From Hymenobacter sp. 15J16-1T3B (GTDB taxonomy: Bacteria > Bacteroidota > Bacteroidia > Cytophagales > Hymenobacteraceae), in contig NZ_JAJFAV010000009.1 in NCBI RefSeq assembly GCF_020711235.1, forward strand, positions 204,007-268,006: DNA of 64,000 bases, given 5' to 3'. Under the pieces are notes generated by a model. The model did no database searches and was not told the DNA's origin. It was given only the letters and a program-made list of their open reading frames with translations. Made by a program: the position numbers and the translations under genes. Shown here one piece after another: positions 40,897 through 49,739 of the stretch. Each line of letters begins with the position of its first letter. Position 1 is the stretch's first letter.

Positions 40897-41469
40897 ATGA
40901 AAAGCCTGGAGATTGTAGGGTTTAAAAGAGCGAATCTCGGCAAGAAGGAAGCCAAGCGCCTGCGCCTGGAGTCGTACGTACCGTGCGTGATGTACGGCGG
41001 CGAGACGCAAGTTCACTTCTACGTGCCCGCCATCCTGTTCCGCGAGCTGCTGTACACCCCCGAGGTGCACATCGTGGACCTGAACGTGGAGGGTGACACC
41101 TACCGCGCCATCGTGCAAGACGCTCAGTTCCACCCCGTGAACGAGATGCTGCTGCACGTGGACTTCCTGCAGCTGCAGGAAGGCAAAGAGGTGAAAATGG
41201 ACGTGCCGGTGAAGTACGTGGGCACCTCGCCCGGCGTACAGCAAGGCGGCAAACTGGTGTCGAAGCTGCGCAAGCTGAAAGTGAAGGCGCTGCCCGAGAA
41301 CCTGCCCGATTACGTGGAGGTGAACATCTCGGACCTGGGCCTGGGCAAGTCGATCAAAGTAAGCAAGGTGGAAACCACCGGCTACTCGATCCTGACCAAC
41401 CCGCTGGCTCCCATTGCCACCGTGGCCATCCCGCGTGGTCTGCGTGGCCAGCTGCAAGCCGAGAAATAG
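40897..41469 (+). CDS. rplY: 50S ribosomal protein L25/general stress protein Ctc
   Basis: 190 residues. The long Ctc-type L25 has an N-terminal 5S-rRNA-binding domain (about 1-95, with KRLRLESYVPCVMYGG and HPVNEMLLHVDFLQL) and a C-terminal beta domain (about 96-190, VKYVGTSPGVQQGGKL). It binds 5S rRNA at the large-subunit central protuberance. It has its own promoter and an 85-base leader and is followed by a terminator and then pth. Confidence 0.95.
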   Translation: MKSLEIVGFKRANLGKKEAKRLRLESYVPCVMYGGETQVHFYVPAILFRELLYTPEVHIVDLNVEGDTYRAIVQDAQFHPVNEMLLHVDFLQLQEGKEVKMDVPVKYVGTSPGVQQGGKLVSKLRKLKVKALPENLPDYVEVNISDLGLGKSIKVSKVETTGYSILTNPLAPIATVAIPRGLRGQLQAEK

Positions 41470-41491
41470 GTTTTTGCGCTTTCCGCAAGAG

Positions 41492-41530
41492 AAAATCCTG
41501 CTCTGCCTTGCGGCGGGGCAGGATTTTTTA
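41492..41530 (+). terminator. Terminator between rplY and pth
   Basis: Stem AAAATCCTGC...GCAGGATTTT with further internal pairing around CTTGCGG, ending in a six-T tract. The tract overlaps the -7 element of pth. Confidence 0.75.
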
Positions 41531-41536
41531 CGTTTG
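41507..41536 (+). promoter_or_regulatory. Promoter of pth (CTTG-N18-TACGTTTG)
   Basis: CTTG at 41507-41510, an 18-base spacer and exact TACGTTTG at 41529-41536. It lies inside the rplY terminator, 20 bases before the ATG. Confidence 0.55.
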
Positions 41537-41556
41537 CGCCCCAGTAAGACTTCCGT

Positions 41557-42123
41557 ATGAAATTTCTAATCCTCTGCCTGGGCAACATCGGGCCGGAATA
41601 CGCCGATACGCGGCACAACGTGGGCTTTATGGTGGGCGACTACCTGGCCCGCAAGTTTGAGGCGGCGCCTTGGGCGCTGGGCCGCCACGCCTTCACCACC
41701 GAAATCAAGCACAAGGGTAAAACCTTCGTGCTGGTGAAGCCCACCACGTATATGAATCTGAGCGGCAAGGCGGCCGCGCACTGGCTCAGCACGCTGAAGC
41801 TGGAAAAGGAACAGCTGCTGGTGGTGACCGACGACCTGGCCCTGCCCTTCGGCAAGCTGCGCCTGAAGGGCAAAGGCTCGGCCGGCGGGCAGAACGGCCT
41901 GAAGCACATTCAGGAAACGCTGGGTACCGACGAGTACGCCCGCCTGCGCTTCGGCATCGACTCCAGCTTCTCCAAGGGTCGGCAGGTGGACTACGTGCTC
42001 AGCCCCTTTTCGGCCGACGAGCAGATTGACCTGCCGCTGCGGTTGGAAAAAGCCGCGGACGCGGTGCTGGCCTTCGGCACGCTAGGCATCGAGCGGGCTA
42101 TGAACGTGGTAAACGTGAAGTAA
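41557..42123 (+). CDS. pth: Peptidyl-tRNA hydrolase
   Basis: 188 residues. It releases tRNA from peptidyl-tRNA dropped by stalled ribosomes. Family features are LGNIGPEYADTRHNVGFMV (with the catalytic His and the Asn), PTTYMNLSGKA, VVTDDLALPFGKLRL (catalytic Asp) and GGQNGLKHI, where Gln replaces the more usual His of GGHNGLK. Its short leader and promoter lie within the rplY terminator, so readthrough may also contribute. Confidence 0.96.
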   Translation: MKFLILCLGNIGPEYADTRHNVGFMVGDYLARKFEAAPWALGRHAFTTEIKHKGKTFVLVKPTTYMNLSGKAAAHWLSTLKLEKEQLLVVTDDLALPFGKLRLKGKGSAGGQNGLKHIQETLGTDEYARLRFGIDSSFSKGRQVDYVLSPFSADEQIDLPLRLEKAADAVLAFGTLGIERAMNVVNVK

Positions 42124-42127
42124 GCTC

Positions 42128-42173
42128 AAAGCAAAGGCCCTTGTCCAGTACCTGGAACAAGGGCCTTTGCTTT
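42128..42173. terminator. Bidirectional terminator after pth
   Basis: 17-bp perfect stem AAAGCAAAGGCCCTTGT with its complement, extended by CCA/TGG in the loop, at a convergent junction with the small gene at 42180. Confidence 0.8.
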
Positions 42174-42179
42174 ACTGGT

Positions 42180-42365
42180 TTAGAGCAAATAAGCCAGAAC
42201 CACTATTGCTATCAGGAGCAGGAAAAAAGCACCCGCATTATAAAAAGCATCATCTTCCTGCAGCTTTTTGTAAGGCACTTTTCCTAGGTGAAGAAGCCAA
42301 CGTATTCCAGCTCCTGGATAAGAAAACAGAATGTTCAGCAGGACCTCTGCTACAAATTCCAGCAT
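42180..42365 (-). CDS. Small two-helix membrane protein, hypothetical
   Basis: 61 residues: MLEFVAEVLLNILFSYPGAG at the start, a charged middle (LGKVPYKKLQEDD) and a strongly hydrophobic end (AFFLLLIAIVVLAYLL). The amphipathic start followed by a polar loop and membrane segment, and the terminator placed exactly at its end, argue that it is a real gene. I recall similar short proteins in Hymenobacter but know no function. It is AT-richer than its neighbours and lies downstream of metG in the same direction. Confidence 0.65.
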   Translation of the reverse strand: MLEFVAEVLLNILFSYPGAGIRWLLHLGKVPYKKLQEDDAFYNAGAFFLLLIAIVVLAYLL

Positions 42366-42404
42366 ATACCGTAGCTACCTGGTTTATCAGCGGCAACACG
42401 GGCT

Positions 42405-44450
42405 TTACGCCACGAACGAACCGGGGCGCACAGGCTGGCCGGGCTGCATCAGGCTGAGCTTGCCGTCGGCGTTTTCGGCCATAAGCAGCATGCCTTGCGA
42501 CTCGATGCCCTTGATTTCGCGCGGGGCGAGGTTGAGCAGCACCAGCACTTGCTGGCCCACCAGATGCTCGGGCGCGAAGTGCTCGGCAATGCCCGACACG
42601 ATGGTGCGCTTGTCCAGGCCAGTGTCGACGGTGAGCTTCATCAGCTTCTTGGTCTTGGCTACCTTCTCGGCCGTGAGGATGGTGGCTATGCGCAGATCCA
42701 TGCGGCCGAAGTCCTCGAACGACACGTTTTCCTTGGCGGGCATCACCGGCGCGTTGGCCAGTTGGTTGGCCAGCTTGGTATCGAGCAGTTTTTGCACCTG
42801 GGCTTCCACCGTTTTGTCCTCGATTTTGTCGAAGAGCAAGAAGGCTTCGCCGAGTTGCTGACCGGCGGGCAGCGCGTCGGAGCGGCCGGCGTCGGCCCAG
42901 CCGCCTTTCGGCAGGCCCAGCATCTTGCTCAGGTTGGCCGAGGCGGTGGGCAGGAAGGGCTCAATCAGCGTAACCAGCGAGGCGGCCAGTTGCAGGGCCA
43001 CGTGCAGCACCGTGCCGGTGCGAGCTTCGTCGGTTTTGATGAGCTTCCAGGGCTCGGTGTCGGCCAGGTACTTGTTGCCCAGGCGCGTGAGGTTCATCAG
43101 CTCGTTGAGCGCGTCGCGGAAGCGGTAGTTTTCAATCAGCTCCCCGATGCGCTGCGGGAATTCGGCTAGTTGCGCGTAGACTTCCTGATCCTGCGCGGTC
43201 AGCTCGCCAGCGGCCGGTACCTGGCCGCCGAAAAACTTGTGCGTCAGCACCACGGCGCGGTTAACGAAGTTGCCGAGGTTGGCGACCAACTCGTTGTTGT
43301 TGCGCGCCTGGAAGTCCTTCCAGGTGAAGTCGTTGTCCTTGGTTTCGGGGGCGTTGGCGCAGAGTACGTAGCGCAGCACGTCGGCCTTGCCGGGGAAGTC
43401 CTGCAGATACTCGTGCAGCCACACGGCCCAGTTGCGGGAGGTCGAAATCTTGTCGCCTTCCAGGTTCAGAAACTCGTTGGCGGGCACGTTGTCGGGCAGG
43501 ATAAAGTCGCCGTGGGCCTTGAGCATCGCCGGGAAGATGATGCAGTGGAACACGATGTTGTCCTTGCCAATGAAGTGCAGCAGCTTGGTGCCCGGGTCCT
43601 GCCAGTACTTCTGCCACTCCCCGTCGGGCAGCAGGTCCTTGGTGGCCGAGATGTAGCCGATGGGCGCGTCGAACCACACGTAGAGCACCTTTCCCTCGGC
43701 ACCTGCCACCGGCACGGGCACGCCCCAGTCCAGGTCGCGCGTCACGGCGCGCGGGTGCAGGCCCTGGTCGATCCACGACTTGCACTGCCCGTACACGTTG
43801 GTTTTCCAGTCCTGTTTGTGGCCTTCGATGATCCACTCGCGCAGCCAGGGCTCGTACTGATCCAGCGGGAGGTACCAGTGCTTGGTTTCGCGCAGCACGG
43901 GCGGGGCGCCCGAGAGCATGGAGCGCGGGTTGATGAGCTCCGTCGGGCTCAGCGAAGAGCCGCACCGCTCGCACTGGTCGCCGTAAGCGTTTTCGTTGGC
44001 GCAGGTGGGGCAGGTGCCCACGATGTAGCGGTCGGCCAAGAATTGCTGGGCCTCTTCGTCGTAGTACTGCTGCGACACCTGCTCGGTGAACTGGCCCGCG
44101 TCGTACATCTTGCGGAAGAAGTCGGAGGCCGTCTGGCGGTGCGTTTCGTTGGAGGTGCGCGAGTAGATGTCGAACGACACGCCAAACTCCTTAAAAGAGT
44201 CGCGGATGATGGCGTGGTACTTATCGACCACCTGCTGGGGCGTGACGCCCTCTTTCTGGGCGCGGATGGTAATGGGCACGCCGTGCTCGTCGGAGCCGCA
44301 GATGAACTTCACGTCGCGGCCCTGGGCGCGCTGGTAGCGCACATAAATGTCGGCGGGTAGGTACACGCCGGCGAGGTGGCCAATGTGCACCGGGCCGTTG
44401 GCGTAGGGCAGCGCGGCCGTGACGGTATAGCGTTGGGGAGTGGTTTGCAT
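42405..44450 (-). CDS. metG: Methionyl-tRNA synthetase
   Basis: 681 residues. The class I catalytic domain has the HIGH motif in PVHIGHLAG and the KMSKS-type motif as [10 protein letters not shown] zinc knuckle CPTC...CERC lies at about 148-165. The anticodon-binding helical bundle follows (about 400-540). A C-terminal tRNA-binding domain (about 580-681) has [17 protein letters not shown] and GIESQGMLL, so the enzyme is probably a dimer. It charges tRNA-Met, including the initiator. A TTTCTTTG site at 44518-44525 is a weak promoter candidate. Confidence 0.97.
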   Translation of the reverse strand: MQTTPQRYTVTAALPYANGPVHIGHLAGVYLPADIYVRYQRAQGRDVKFICGSDEHGVPITIRAQKEGVTPQQVVDKYHAIIRDSFKEFGVSFDIYSRTSNETHRQTASDFFRKMYDAGQFTEQVSQQYYDEEAQQFLADRYIVGTCPTCANENAYGDQCERCGSSLSPTELINPRSMLSGAPPVLRETKHWYLPLDQYEPWLREWIIEGHKQDWKTNVYGQCKSWIDQGLHPRAVTRDLDWGVPVPVAGAEGKVLYVWFDAPIGYISATKDLLPDGEWQKYWQDPGTKLLHFIGKDNIVFHCIIFPAMLKAHGDFILPDNVPANEFLNLEGDKISTSRNWAVWLHEYLQDFPGKADVLRYVLCANAPETKDNDFTWKDFQARNNNELVANLGNFVNRAVVLTHKFFGGQVPAAGELTAQDQEVYAQLAEFPQRIGELIENYRFRDALNELMNLTRLGNKYLADTEPWKLIKTDEARTGTVLHVALQLAASLVTLIEPFLPTASANLSKMLGLPKGGWADAGRSDALPAGQQLGEAFLLFDKIEDKTVEAQVQKLLDTKLANQLANAPVMPAKENVSFEDFGRMDLRIATILTAEKVAKTKKLMKLTVDTGLDKRTIVSGIAEHFAPEHLVGQQVLVLLNLAPREIKGIESQGMLLMAENADGKLSLMQPGQPVRPGSFVA

Positions 44451-44662
44451 CGGAAAGAGAGAACAGCCGGGGCCGGCTTAGGGTTGACTCGGCCGGACAA
44501 ATTCAAATTTGAAAGCGCAAAGAAAGGACGATTGGGCTACAGTTGCGGCGTTCAGCGCATTAGGAGCCGGGGCGGAAGTGCAAAAAACTTAACATAACCG
44601 TTTGATAACAATTACCTTGTTTTACGCGTCCTATACCACACCGAGCTAAACCCAGTTGCCCC

Positions 44663-45364
44663 ATGGCCGCCCCTACCCTCCCTGCCTCCTCCGCTTCCGA
44701 ACACGTGCCTGCCGTAGCCCCGCCGAAAAAAGGCAAAAAAGCGCTGCGCAAAGTGGAGAAAAAGGCCGCTAAGGCCGAAGAAAAAACGCTAAAGAAAGCC
44801 GCTAAAGCCGAGCGCAAAGCCACTAAATCCCAGGATCAAGCGGCTTCGCTGGCCGCCCACACCAGCATCGACCTGCCGGCTTTCACGGCGCCCGAGGCCT
44901 CGAAGAAAGACCAGAAAAAGCAGGCTAAAGCCGCGGCCAAGCAGGCTCAAAAAGAACTCGATAAGCGGGTGAAAGAGCTGAGCAAGCGTATCCGCAAGGA
45001 AACCAAGGCCCAGATTCAGGAGCTGGTGGCGGCCGCCTCGCTGCGCTTGGAGCAGGAAACCCAGCAGTTATTCGAGGAAGTACTGGGGGCCGCCGTTCCC
45101 GGCGCCAACGGTGGCCAAGCAACGGTGGCAGCTGCTCCGGCGGAATCCGCGCCCGAATTGCCGGCTGCCCCGGCCGCCGCGCCGCGCCCGGCGCGCAAAC
45201 CGGCGCCGCGCCGCAGCCCGGCGGCTCCGGCGCCGGTAGTGGCCGCCAAGCCCGTTGCGCCGGCCCGCACCAACCGCTCCCGCACCACGGCCGCCAAGCG
45301 CCCCGCGGCCCCCGGCGCCACGCCCGCCGCCAGCGAGACGGCCCCGGAAGTCAACGACATCTAA
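44663..45364 (+). CDS. Lys/Ala-rich basic protein, histone-H1-like composition
   Basis: 233 residues of low complexity. Residues 20-65 are rich in KKxAKAEEK-like repeats (KKGKKALRKVEKKAAKAEEK). A probable coiled coil follows (about 85-140, KQAQKELDKRVKELSKRIRKE). The C-terminal half is Pro/Ala/Arg-rich (PAPRRSP, KPVAPARTNRSR). It has no signal peptide. Composition suggests nucleic acid binding, as in bacterial H1-like proteins, or an intrinsically disordered linker, but no domain is recognised. Start ATG 44663 is preceded by a TACCTTGT site at 44613. Confidence 0.72.
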   Translation: MAAPTLPASSASEHVPAVAPPKKGKKALRKVEKKAAKAEEKTLKKAAKAERKATKSQDQAASLAAHTSIDLPAFTAPEASKKDQKKQAKAAAKQAQKELDKRVKELSKRIRKETKAQIQELVAAASLRLEQETQQLFEEVLGAAVPGANGGQATVAAAPAESAPELPAAPAAAPRPARKPAPRRSPAAPAPVVAAKPVAPARTNRSRTTAAKRPAAPGATPAASETAPEVNDI

Positions 45365-45369
45365 GCCCC

Positions 45370-45444
45370 GCACCTAATACGCCAAAACCGCCCCGATTTG
45401 CCGGAAATCCAGGCATGTCGGGGCGGTTTTGGCGTATTAGGTGC
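45370..45444. terminator. Perfect 27-bp-stem hairpin at a convergent junction
   Basis: Arms 45370-45396 and 45418-45444 are perfect reverse complements (core CCAAAACCGCCCCGA) with a 21-base loop. It terminates both the Lys/Ala-rich gene and the lipoprotein gene ending at 45452. Confidence 0.85.
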
Positions 45445-45451
45445 TGCTTTG

Positions 45452-45811
45452 TTACGGACGCCGGTTGAGCAGGGTGTCGGTGGTGGTGATGTTCGGGTTG
45501 CCCTGAATGCGGCGCATGCGCGTTTCCTGGGTCGTGTTGTTGGGGTCGTTGGTGTTGATGGTTTCGATGCGCTGGCGGCCACCCGAAGCGGCGGCCTGCT
45601 CCCGCACCTGGGGCACGCGGTAGGGCGTGGCATCCGGCGCGGCCCCACCGGCGCCGATGCCGCGGTTGTAGGCGGCCTGCCGGTCGGCGTCGGAGCGGAT
45701 TTCGGTGGGCGCCCGGTCGGTTTCGACGGCGGAATCAGACGCGGTGCAGGCGCCCAGGCCCAGCGCCAGCAGGCCAGCAACGGCCAGAGTTAAGTATCGG
45801 CAGGAAGTCAT
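45452..45811 (-). CDS. Small lipoprotein, hypothetical
   Basis: 119 residues. The signal peptide carries lipobox LGAC (Cys22). The mature part is short, polar and apparently disordered, with Asn/Thr/Arg-rich stretches (NTNDPNNTTQETRMRRIQGN). No domain is recognised. It probably sits in the envelope as a small anchored peptide. It is the last gene of a minus-strand group after the DUF3050 gene, from which it is separated by 74 bases. Confidence 0.7.
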   Translation of the reverse strand: MTSCRYLTLAVAGLLALGLGACTASDSAVETDRAPTEIRSDADRQAAYNRGIGAGGAAPDATPYRVPQVREQAAASGGRQRIETINTNDPNNTTQETRMRRIQGNPNITTTDTLLNRRP

Positions 45812-45885
45812 AAGCGGCAGACCGGCCGGGCGTTAGTGCCCGGCCGCTCCACTGCTCAACGCAAGCGCGGCGCCGAAGTTGGCCG

Positions 45886-46671
45886 CTAGGCTTCGGCCGG
45901 CACCACCAGCGCTTCGCGGATGCCGTCCCACAGCTGCACGCGCGCCCGCATGCAGCGGGCGGCCACCTCGGCGGCTTGCTGCCACTGTTGCTCGTCTTCG
46001 CCGCACAGTTCGCGCACCATCTGCTGGGCCAGCGGGGCGTGGGCTTCCTCGTCCAGTTCGATGTGGCGGTCCAGGTAGTAGGTGAAGGTGTCGAGCTGGC
46101 CGGGGAAACGCTGGCGCAGATCGTGCACGAGGTGGCGGAACATATCGGGAATCACGTCCTCGCGGCCGAAGGTGAAGGCCGCGGCCACGGCGTGCGGCTG
46201 GCCGGCATGTACGACCTCGAAGGTCTGGCGCACAAAGGCGCGGACGGCAGCGGGGGCCTCGGCAGCGGCCAGGGCGGCTTCCACATCGGCGCCGCCGGCC
46301 AGCGCCTCGAGCAGGCGCTGCACCGGCTGCGTATCGGCGCCGCACTCCTGCATGGCGCGCAGGTACAGCTCAAAGTGGCTGGTAGCGCGGCCCTCGGGGT
46401 CGACGTCGGTTTCTTCTTCCAGCACGATTTCGTTGATGAGGCGGCGGGTGCGGGGGCTGCCCTTGGGCACCCAGGGCAGCGTCACGCAGGTCAGCTCGCG
46501 CTGCAGGGCTTTGAGCAGGGACATAAAATCCCAAACGGCGAAGACGTGGTGCTGCATGAACACGCGCAGGTCGTCGAGCGAATGCAGCGACTGGTACACG
46601 CTGTGGGCGACGAGCTGTTGGCGGGCGGGCGCCAGGGTGTGCTGGAGGGTGAGGATGCGGTCGGAAATCAT
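45886..46671 (-). CDS. DUF3050 protein, haem-oxygenase-like fold
   Basis: 261 residues, all-helical. The pattern HSVYQSLHSLDDLRVFMQHHVFAVWDFMSLLK, INEIVLEEETDVDP and YYLDRHIELDEEAHAPLA matches DUF3050. The fold is likely that of haem oxygenase/TenA-like proteins. The Glu/His/Asp positions in EIVLEEETD, SHFELY and HIELDEEAH could bind a non-haem di-iron or other metal centre, but this is inference. It is cytosolic. A CAACTTTG sequence (one mismatch from TAnnTTTG) lies at 46713-46720. The frame is clean and the start ATG 46671 fits the family. Confidence 0.88.
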   Translation of the reverse strand: MISDRILTLQHTLAPARQQLVAHSVYQSLHSLDDLRVFMQHHVFAVWDFMSLLKALQRELTCVTLPWVPKGSPRTRRLINEIVLEEETDVDPEGRATSHFELYLRAMQECGADTQPVQRLLEALAGGADVEAALAAAEAPAAVRAFVRQTFEVVHAGQPHAVAAAFTFGREDVIPDMFRHLVHDLRQRFPGQLDTFTYYLDRHIELDEEAHAPLAQQMVRELCGEDEQQWQQAAEVAARCMRARVQLWDGIREALVVPAEA

Positions 46672-46801
46672 GAAAAATGCGGCAAGTGGTGCTGGTTACC
46701 CCAACGATGCGGCAAAGTTGGGGCCGCCGGGCCGCATCAACGAAATCCACCACACCGCTGGATTGGGCGTTATCCCAAGCAAGCGACGGTTGGTATTAGC
46801 C

Positions 46802-46989
46802 GTCATTGCGGCGAACAAAGCGCGGCAAAAGCAGGAAGGCGAAGCCAATCTTTCCTCTAAACAGAAGCAGCACAATACCTACCAACCGCAAACAGCACCG
46901 CCCAAAACTGGAGTTACCGGTTTTGGGCGGTGCTGTTTGGGCCGCTTCTGCTGCTAGCGGAAAGATTGCTTTGCTTGGCTCGCCATGAC
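46802..46989. repeat. GTCAT-type interspersed inverted repeat, copy H
   Basis: About 188 bp from GTCATTGCGGCG to CGCCATGAC. The centre CAAACAGCACCGCCCAAAAC with its complement GTTTTGGGCGGTGCTGTTTG is itself a perfect palindrome arm pair. The centre matches parts of the copies at 20910 and 23039. It lies in the 353-base gap between the DUF3050 and msrB genes. Confidence 0.75.
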
Positions 46990-47024
46990 GACGGGGTGGG
47001 CCGGCAGCTGGTGGGGCAGCGACG

Positions 47025-47600
47025 TTACTTGGTCTTCTCAAACACCAGCGCGTTGCCGTCCATGCAGTAGCGCAAGCCGGTGGGCTTGGGGCCGTCGTTG
47101 AACACGTGGCCGAGGTGGCCGCCGCACTTGGCGCACACGATTTCGTCGCGACTCATGCCCAGGGAGTTGTCACCGGTAACCTTCACGCTCTGGTTGGTTG
47201 CCGGGGCCCAGAAGCTCGGCCAGCCCGTACCCGACTCAAACTTTTCCGAGCTGTAAAACAGCAGGTTGTGGTCGGCGGCGCAGTAGTAGCTGCCCTTCTC
47301 GTGGTTGTCGTGGTACTTGCCGGTAAAGGGCCGCTCGGTGCCCTGCTGGCGCAGGATGTAGTACTGATCGGGCGTGAGCTGGGCTTTCCACTGCGCATCC
47401 GTTTTGCGCACCGGAAATTCGTCCGGCTTGCCGGTCACCGGCTGGGCTTTGGGGTATTCTTTGGTGGCGGCCGTCTGACCGGTTAGTTTGGCAACGGTCG
47501 GCTTGGGGCCATCGGGTTCGGCGGCGGGTTTTTTATTCTGCGAGCAAGCGGGCAGGGCCGTCAGGCAGAGCAAGCCGAGGCACAGGGAGGAAAGGCGCAT
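47025..47600 (-). CDS. msrB: Peptide-methionine (R)-S-oxide reductase, lipoprotein form
   Basis: 191 residues. The lipobox ALPAC places it in the envelope, followed by a linker and the MsrB domain (about 70-191): [21 protein letters not shown] and GLRYCMDG with the catalytic Cys. MsrB reduces methionine-R-sulfoxide in proteins. The usual two CxxC zinc sites are only partly present. The first is CAAD ([11 protein letters not shown]), so one cysteine is replaced by Asp, while the second, CAKC, is complete. ATG 47600 gives the signal peptide [13 protein letters not shown]. The extension to 47636 adds no support. Confidence 0.93.
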   Translation of the reverse strand: MRLSSLCLGLLCLTALPACSQNKKPAAEPDGPKPTVAKLTGQTAATKEYPKAQPVTGKPDEFPVRKTDAQWKAQLTPDQYYILRQQGTERPFTGKYHDNHEKGSYYCAADHNLLFYSSEKFESGTGWPSFWAPATNQSVKVTGDNSLGMSRDEIVCAKCGGHLGHVFNDGPKPTGLRYCMDGNALVFEKTK

Positions 47601-47758
47601 AGAAGGGGAAAGAAGGAAGGTAACGTGCTGCGGCACAGACTGCGTCAGCAGCAGAACGCTACCCCGTTAGGTTTTGTTCAGCCTACCTACGGAGCCGGGT
47701 CCACGGTTGGATTCAGCTGAAACATTAAGGGTAACAAGCATTTGCGCGAAACATTCCG

Positions 47759-47766
47759 TACCTTTG
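47759..47766 (+). promoter_or_regulatory. -7 element TACCTTTG for typA
   Basis: Exact TAnnTTTG, 19 bases upstream of the typA ATG. Confidence 0.65.
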
Positions 47767-47785
47767 CACCCGCAAAACCGCTCTC

Positions 47786-49594
47786 ATGCAGAACATTCGC
47801 AACATCGCCATTATTGCTCACGTTGACCACGGCAAAACGACGCTCGTGGACAAGATCATCCACGCTTCGAAGCTGTTCGCTGACCACCAGCACTTCGACG
47901 ACCTGATCCTGGACAACAACGACCTAGAGCGGGAACGTGGCATTACCATCGTCTCCAAGAACGTATCGGTTCGCTACAAAGACGTTAAAATCAACATCAT
48001 CGACACCCCGGGTCACGCCGACTTCGGCGGCGAGGTGGAGCGCGTACTGAAGATGGCCGACGGCGTGCTGCTGCTCGTCGACGCCTTCGAAGGCGCCATG
48101 CCCCAGACCCGTTTCGTGCTGTCGAAAGCCATCGATCTGGGCCTGAAGCCCATCGTGGTGGTCAACAAAGTGGACAAGGAAAACTGCCGCCCCGACGAGG
48201 TGCACGAGCAGGTATTCGACCTGATGTTCAACCTCGGTGCCACCGAAGACCAGCTGGACTTCGTGACGCTGTACGGCTCCTCGAAGCAAGGCTGGATGAG
48301 CACCGACTGGAAGCAGAAGACCGAGGACATCACCCCGCTGCTCGACGCCGTTATTGCCTCTATCCCGCCGGCGCCTTACTACGAGGGCACTCCGCAGATG
48401 CAGGTGACCTCGCTGGATTACTCGGCATTTGTGGGTCGTATTGCCATCGGGCGCGTGCACCGCGGCACCCTGCGCGAAGGCACGAACATGAGCCTGATGA
48501 AGGCCGATGGGTCCATCAAGAAGGTTAAGATCAAAGAACTGCAGGTATTCGAAGGCCTGGGCAAAGTGAAGGTTTCGGAGGTTTCGGCCGGCGAAATCTG
48601 CGCCGTAACCGGCATCGAAGGCTTCGACATCGGCGACACCATCGCCGACGCCGACAACCCGGAGGCGCTGACCCGCATCAGCATCGACGAGCCGACGATG
48701 AACATGCTGTTCACCATCAACAACTCCCCGTTCTTCGGCAAGGAAGGCAAGTTCGTGACCTCGCGTCACCTGCGCGACCGTCTGTATAAGGAAACGGAGA
48801 AGAACTTGGCCCTGCGCGTGCAGGAAACCGACCGCGAAGACACCTTCCTGGTGTACGGCCGCGGCATTCTGCACTTGTCGGTCCTGATCGAGACCATGCG
48901 TCGCGAGGGCTACGAGCTGCAGGTAGGCCAGCCGCAGGTGCTCTACAAGGAGGACGACCACGGCAACCGCCTGGAGCCCATCGAGCACCTGGTGGTGGAC
49001 GTGCCGGAGGAAACCGCCGGCAAGGTTATCGAGCTGGTGACCATGCGCAAGGGCGAACTGACCATCATGGAGCCCAAGGGCGACCTGCAGCACCTGGAAT
49101 TCAACATTCCGTCGCGCGGCCTGATTGGCCTGCGCAACAACGTGCTGACGGCCACCGCCGGTGAGGCCATCATGAACCACCGTTTCCAAAGCTACGAGCC
49201 GTTCAAGGGCACCATCCCCGGCCGCATCAGCGGCTCGCTCATCTCGATGGAAAGCGGCCCCGGCACGGCGTACACCATCGACAAGATGCAGGACCGCGGC
49301 GAGTTCTTCGTGGATCCGGGCGAAGAGGTATACGGCGGCCAGGTTATCGGCGAGCACACCCGCCCGAACGACTTGACTATCAACATCCAGAAGGGCAAGA
49401 AGCTCACGAACATGCGCGCCTCGGGCTCGGATGAAAACGTGAAGATTCAGCCCAAGCGCCAGTTCTCGCTGGAGGACGCCATGGAATACATCCAGAAGGA
49501 TGAGTACCTGGAGGTGACGCCGAAGTCCATCCGCATGCGCAAGATCCTGCTCGACGAAAACGAGCGTCTGCGCTCGGCCAAGAAGGAAGACTAA
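47786..49594 (+). CDS. typA: Ribosome-associated GTPase TypA/BipA
   Basis: 602 residues. The translational GTPase has the P-loop AHVDHGKTT, switch I ERERGITI, DTPGH and NKVD motifs. Beta-barrel, III and V domains follow and a C-terminal domain unique to BipA (about 480-602, with RPNDLTINIQKGKKLTNMRASGSDENVK). BipA helps ribosome assembly and growth under stress or cold. It is monocistronic with its own promoter and a UUCG-loop terminator. Confidence 0.97.
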   Translation: MQNIRNIAIIAHVDHGKTTLVDKIIHASKLFADHQHFDDLILDNNDLERERGITIVSKNVSVRYKDVKINIIDTPGHADFGGEVERVLKMADGVLLLVDAFEGAMPQTRFVLSKAIDLGLKPIVVVNKVDKENCRPDEVHEQVFDLMFNLGATEDQLDFVTLYGSSKQGWMSTDWKQKTEDITPLLDAVIASIPPAPYYEGTPQMQVTSLDYSAFVGRIAIGRVHRGTLREGTNMSLMKADGSIKKVKIKELQVFEGLGKVKVSEVSAGEICAVTGIEGFDIGDTIADADNPEALTRISIDEPTMNMLFTINNSPFFGKEGKFVTSRHLRDRLYKETEKNLALRVQETDREDTFLVYGRGILHLSVLIETMRREGYELQVGQPQVLYKEDDHGNRLEPIEHLVVDVPEETAGKVIELVTMRKGELTIMEPKGDLQHLEFNIPSRGLIGLRNNVLTATAGEAIMNHRFQSYEPFKGTIPGRISGSLISMESGPGTAYTIDKMQDRGEFFVDPGEEVYGGQVIGEHTRPNDLTINIQKGKKLTNMRASGSDENVKIQPKRQFSLEDAMEYIQKDEYLEVTPKSIRMRKILLDENERLRSAKKED

Positions 49595-49616
49595 GCGCTG
49601 GTTTTGGTATTCGCTG

Positions 49617-49647
49617 AAAAAGGCGCGGCTTCGGCCGCGCCTTTTTT
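49617..49647 (+). terminator. Terminator of typA with UUCG loop
   Basis: Stem AAAAAGGCGCGGC around TTCG with its complement, ending in a six-T run. The UUCG tetraloop closed by C-G is a very stable class. Confidence 0.9.
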
Positions 49648-49739
49648 GTTGGGGCCGGCGTCTCACCCAAATGGGTGATGCGCCGCATTGTGCCTAGCCG
49701 TAGTATTGCAGCTCAGCCGATTTCCAATAGCCCCAACGC

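Noticed and set aside
47924..49666. Long minus-strand open frame opposite typA
   Set aside because: The plus strand is unambiguous TypA; the antisense translation has no family features.
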